Source of the DNA: Sperchopsis tessellata
Taxonomy: Eukaryota; Arthropoda; Insecta; Coleoptera; Hydrophilidae
Assembly (NCBI GenBank): GCA_033557685.1
Contig: JAWQRN010000176.1
Coordinates: 1-35,118 of the forward strand
Reading direction: 5' to 3'
DNA length: 35,118 nucleotides
The translations under genes and the position numbers were made by a program. A model generated the notes under the pieces. It did no database searches, was not told the DNA's origin, and saw nothing but the letters and a program-made list of their open reading frames with translations. This document shows positions 33,755-35,118 of this stretch, one piece after another. Numbering within the stretch: position 1 is the stretch's first letter; each line of letters starts with the position of its first letter.

Positions 33755-34640
33755 ATGTCTAATAATGGGTCCGAAAGTGTCGGCGAAGCCAGTGAAGAGG
33801 CTACTTTACAGAGCAGCGTTCAAAACCAACCATCATCGTTGAGAAATACTATGCCAATAACTTTGGCCGAATTGATCAATGCGGCAATGCGGGCGGCGAC
33901 AGCAACGATGATGATTCACCAAATACGTGTGGTACATTCTAACCTAGAAAATGCGGCGTTGATTCCAGAATTCGGTGGGAACTCAAGTGACAACGTTGCA
34001 GGCTGGTTCCAAAGAATCGAAACCGTTAAAGACATTTACAGCGTCAGTGATGCCATAATGACTTTAATAGTGGTGTCAAAGTTGAGAGACAATGCACAAA
34101 GGTGGTTCCACTCGCGTCCCGAGTACGGTGCATTATCGCTCTACTCCATGAAAATAGAACTAACGAGAGTATTCACATGCAGAGAAGACCGCATCACATT
34201 AATGTTATGCTTTGAGGAAGAAAGAGGAAAATTTCAGTGTTAATTTCCATGATTAGATCATCCTAGGAAATAAACGGGAATATCATAACTTACTTAATTG
34301 AAGGATTTGATAAGCCCTGCCTACAAATGCAGGCTAAGTTAAAGGAATTTAGGTCAACGACACATATGTTGAAGCTCATGAACGAAATCACGAGCAGTGA
34401 ACGGTTCTCATCGATGTATGCTCCTCCTCAAAGAAGACTGCAAGGTGGTGGTGCAATGCAGAAATAACTGAAGGAAGAGGACAGCAGCAATATCCGTTGC
34501 TACAACTGTGAAAAAGCTGGTCATCTATCCACAACCTGAAAGCAGCCCAAAACCCCGAGAGGTGCATGTTTCAAATGCGGAGAGGCCGGGCACCAGAAAG
34601 GAAGCTGTACGAAGTCCCAGGCGTCAACATCCGGCCCAGC
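33755..34640 (+). pseudogene. Ty3/gypsy-type gag remnant
   Basis: The ORF 33755-34243 gives the N-terminal part of a retrotransposon gag: a polar start (MSNNGSESVG), then LIPEFGGNSSDNVAGWFQRI and LRDNAQRWFHSRPEY, typical of the capsid helices of Ty3/gypsy gags. It stops at 34241. In another frame the homology goes on (about 34270-34420, YLIEGFDKPCLQMQAKL) to two CCHC zinc knuckles (34498-34608). The frame change and the in-frame stop at 34537 mean it cannot make full-length Gag. Protease and RT, which should follow, are absent. It is an old broken copy. Confidence 0.85.
34498..34608 (+). pseudogene. Two CCHC zinc knuckles of the gag remnant, first one broken
   Basis: The first knuckle reads C-YN-C-EKAG-H-LSTT and then a TGA (34537-34539) where the last Cys is expected; a single base change from a Cys codon explains it. 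The second (34567-34608) is complete: C-FK-C-GEAG-H-QKGS-C. The pair marks the nucleocapsid end of gag. Confidence 0.85.
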
Positions 34641-35118
34641 ATGAAATGTATACCACTATTCAAGATCCAAATAATCAACTATATATAAGTAATAGTGGTA
34701 TGCCTAAATTCAACCAGTTACCATAACAGTAGCTGTTTAAATTAACCCTCGACCTCCGTAAATGGTTCAAGATATGGAAGAAGATGAATACAGAGATGAG
34801 TTATATGAGCCTGCACCACAATCTCCAAGTGTCGATGGTTTGAAGCATGTTGCTCATTCACATTCAAGACAAGCATCATCTTCAAGGTCTGTAGCAAATC
34901 TTGAATCTCCAATCTCTAGTACCGAATTATGTGTCAATCAAAAAAAAACTGAAGGTTCCCAAAAATGTTGATGACATGTATGCAAAGGTTCACGAAAACA
35001 AGAAAAAACCCGAAGTGGACGAAGTTGACTCTGAGCCAACCAAATGTAATAATGCAACAACCCACAAGAAAGTCATCATCATCAAGTGCCACTGATGAAA
35101 ATGTTTACACCGAAACTA
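34641..35118 (+). pseudogene. Tyrosine-motif-rich, frame-shifted host-like fragment
   Basis: After the gag knuckles the sequence encodes short natural-looking pieces in changing frames: MYTTIQDPNNQLYISNSG (34646-34700), EYRDELYEPAPQSPSVDG (34787-34840) with an HSHSRQASSSRSV stretch (34855-34893), NVDDMYAKVHENKKKPEV (34961-35014) and SSATDENVYTET (35079 onwards). The pieces use three different frames, with a stop before the second and a run of nine A at the third shift. Repeated Y-x-x-hydrophobic motifs within Ser/acidic sequence suggest the cytoplasmic tail of a receptor or adaptor. There is no intron signal, so it may be a decayed retrocopy. I cannot name the parent gene. It runs off the right edge. 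Confidence 0.5.

Noticed and set aside
33755..34243. Intact host gene of 162 residues
   Set aside because: The sequence pattern (FGG...VAGWFQRI, NAQRWFHSRPEY) and the following CCHC knuckles in another frame identify it as a broken retrotransposon gag.
1..35118. Prokaryote-type features such as operons, CRISPR arrays or terminators
   Set aside because: The window is intron-rich animal DNA; the tandem arrays present have no spacers, so none of these apply.

Overview
The window is nuclear DNA from an animal, most likely an insect. It is AT-rich, with GT-AG introns, TA microsatellites and many decayed transposable elements (LINE, mariner, hAT, Ty3/gypsy, tRNA-derived SINE). The species cannot be fixed from the sequence alone.

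One host gene fills most of it. On the minus strand, 26 coding exons between 32579 (start codon) and 4171 encode the first 2214 residues of GCN1, the large HEAT-repeat protein that binds translating, stalled or collided ribosomes and activates the eIF2-alpha kinase GCN2. All 26 exons join in one open frame with canonical splice sites. The 3' end of the gene, about 450 residues by comparison with the usual length of about 2670, lies beyond the left edge. No exon for it is recognisable in 1-4170, so the last intron seen is longer than 4.1 kb. The missing part includes most or all of the GCN2-binding (RWD-binding) region.

The large introns are full of mobile-element debris. Intron 26 (1-4170) holds a hAT/ZBED-like transposase scrap, a dispersed repeat, a 27-bp minisatellite and a degenerate 30-bp tandem array. 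Intron 23 (5475-8523) holds a tRNA-derived SINE, a hAT-type MITE with its target duplication and a LINE RT scrap. Intron 21 (9083-12917) holds a mariner transposase, two LINE pieces out of order and a head-to-head inverted repeat. Introns 18 and 15 hold LINE RT scraps. Intron 9 (20805-23974) holds a foldback of about 209-bp arms and a LINE scrap. Intron 4 holds a truncated Ty3/gypsy integrase and an inverted repeat. Intron 3 holds an old RTE-clade LINE.

Upstream of GCN1, about 600 bp separate its start from a possible divergent first exon (33187-33276, plus strand). Beyond it lies a broken Ty3/gypsy gag (33755 to about 34640). This runs directly into a frame-shifted stretch rich in tyrosine motifs that looks like the cytoplasmic tail of a host receptor or adaptor. 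That junction, the intron 9 foldback, the 9-residue repeat ORF and the two short uORFs before the GCN1 start are the most interesting points. No new multi-gene system was found.
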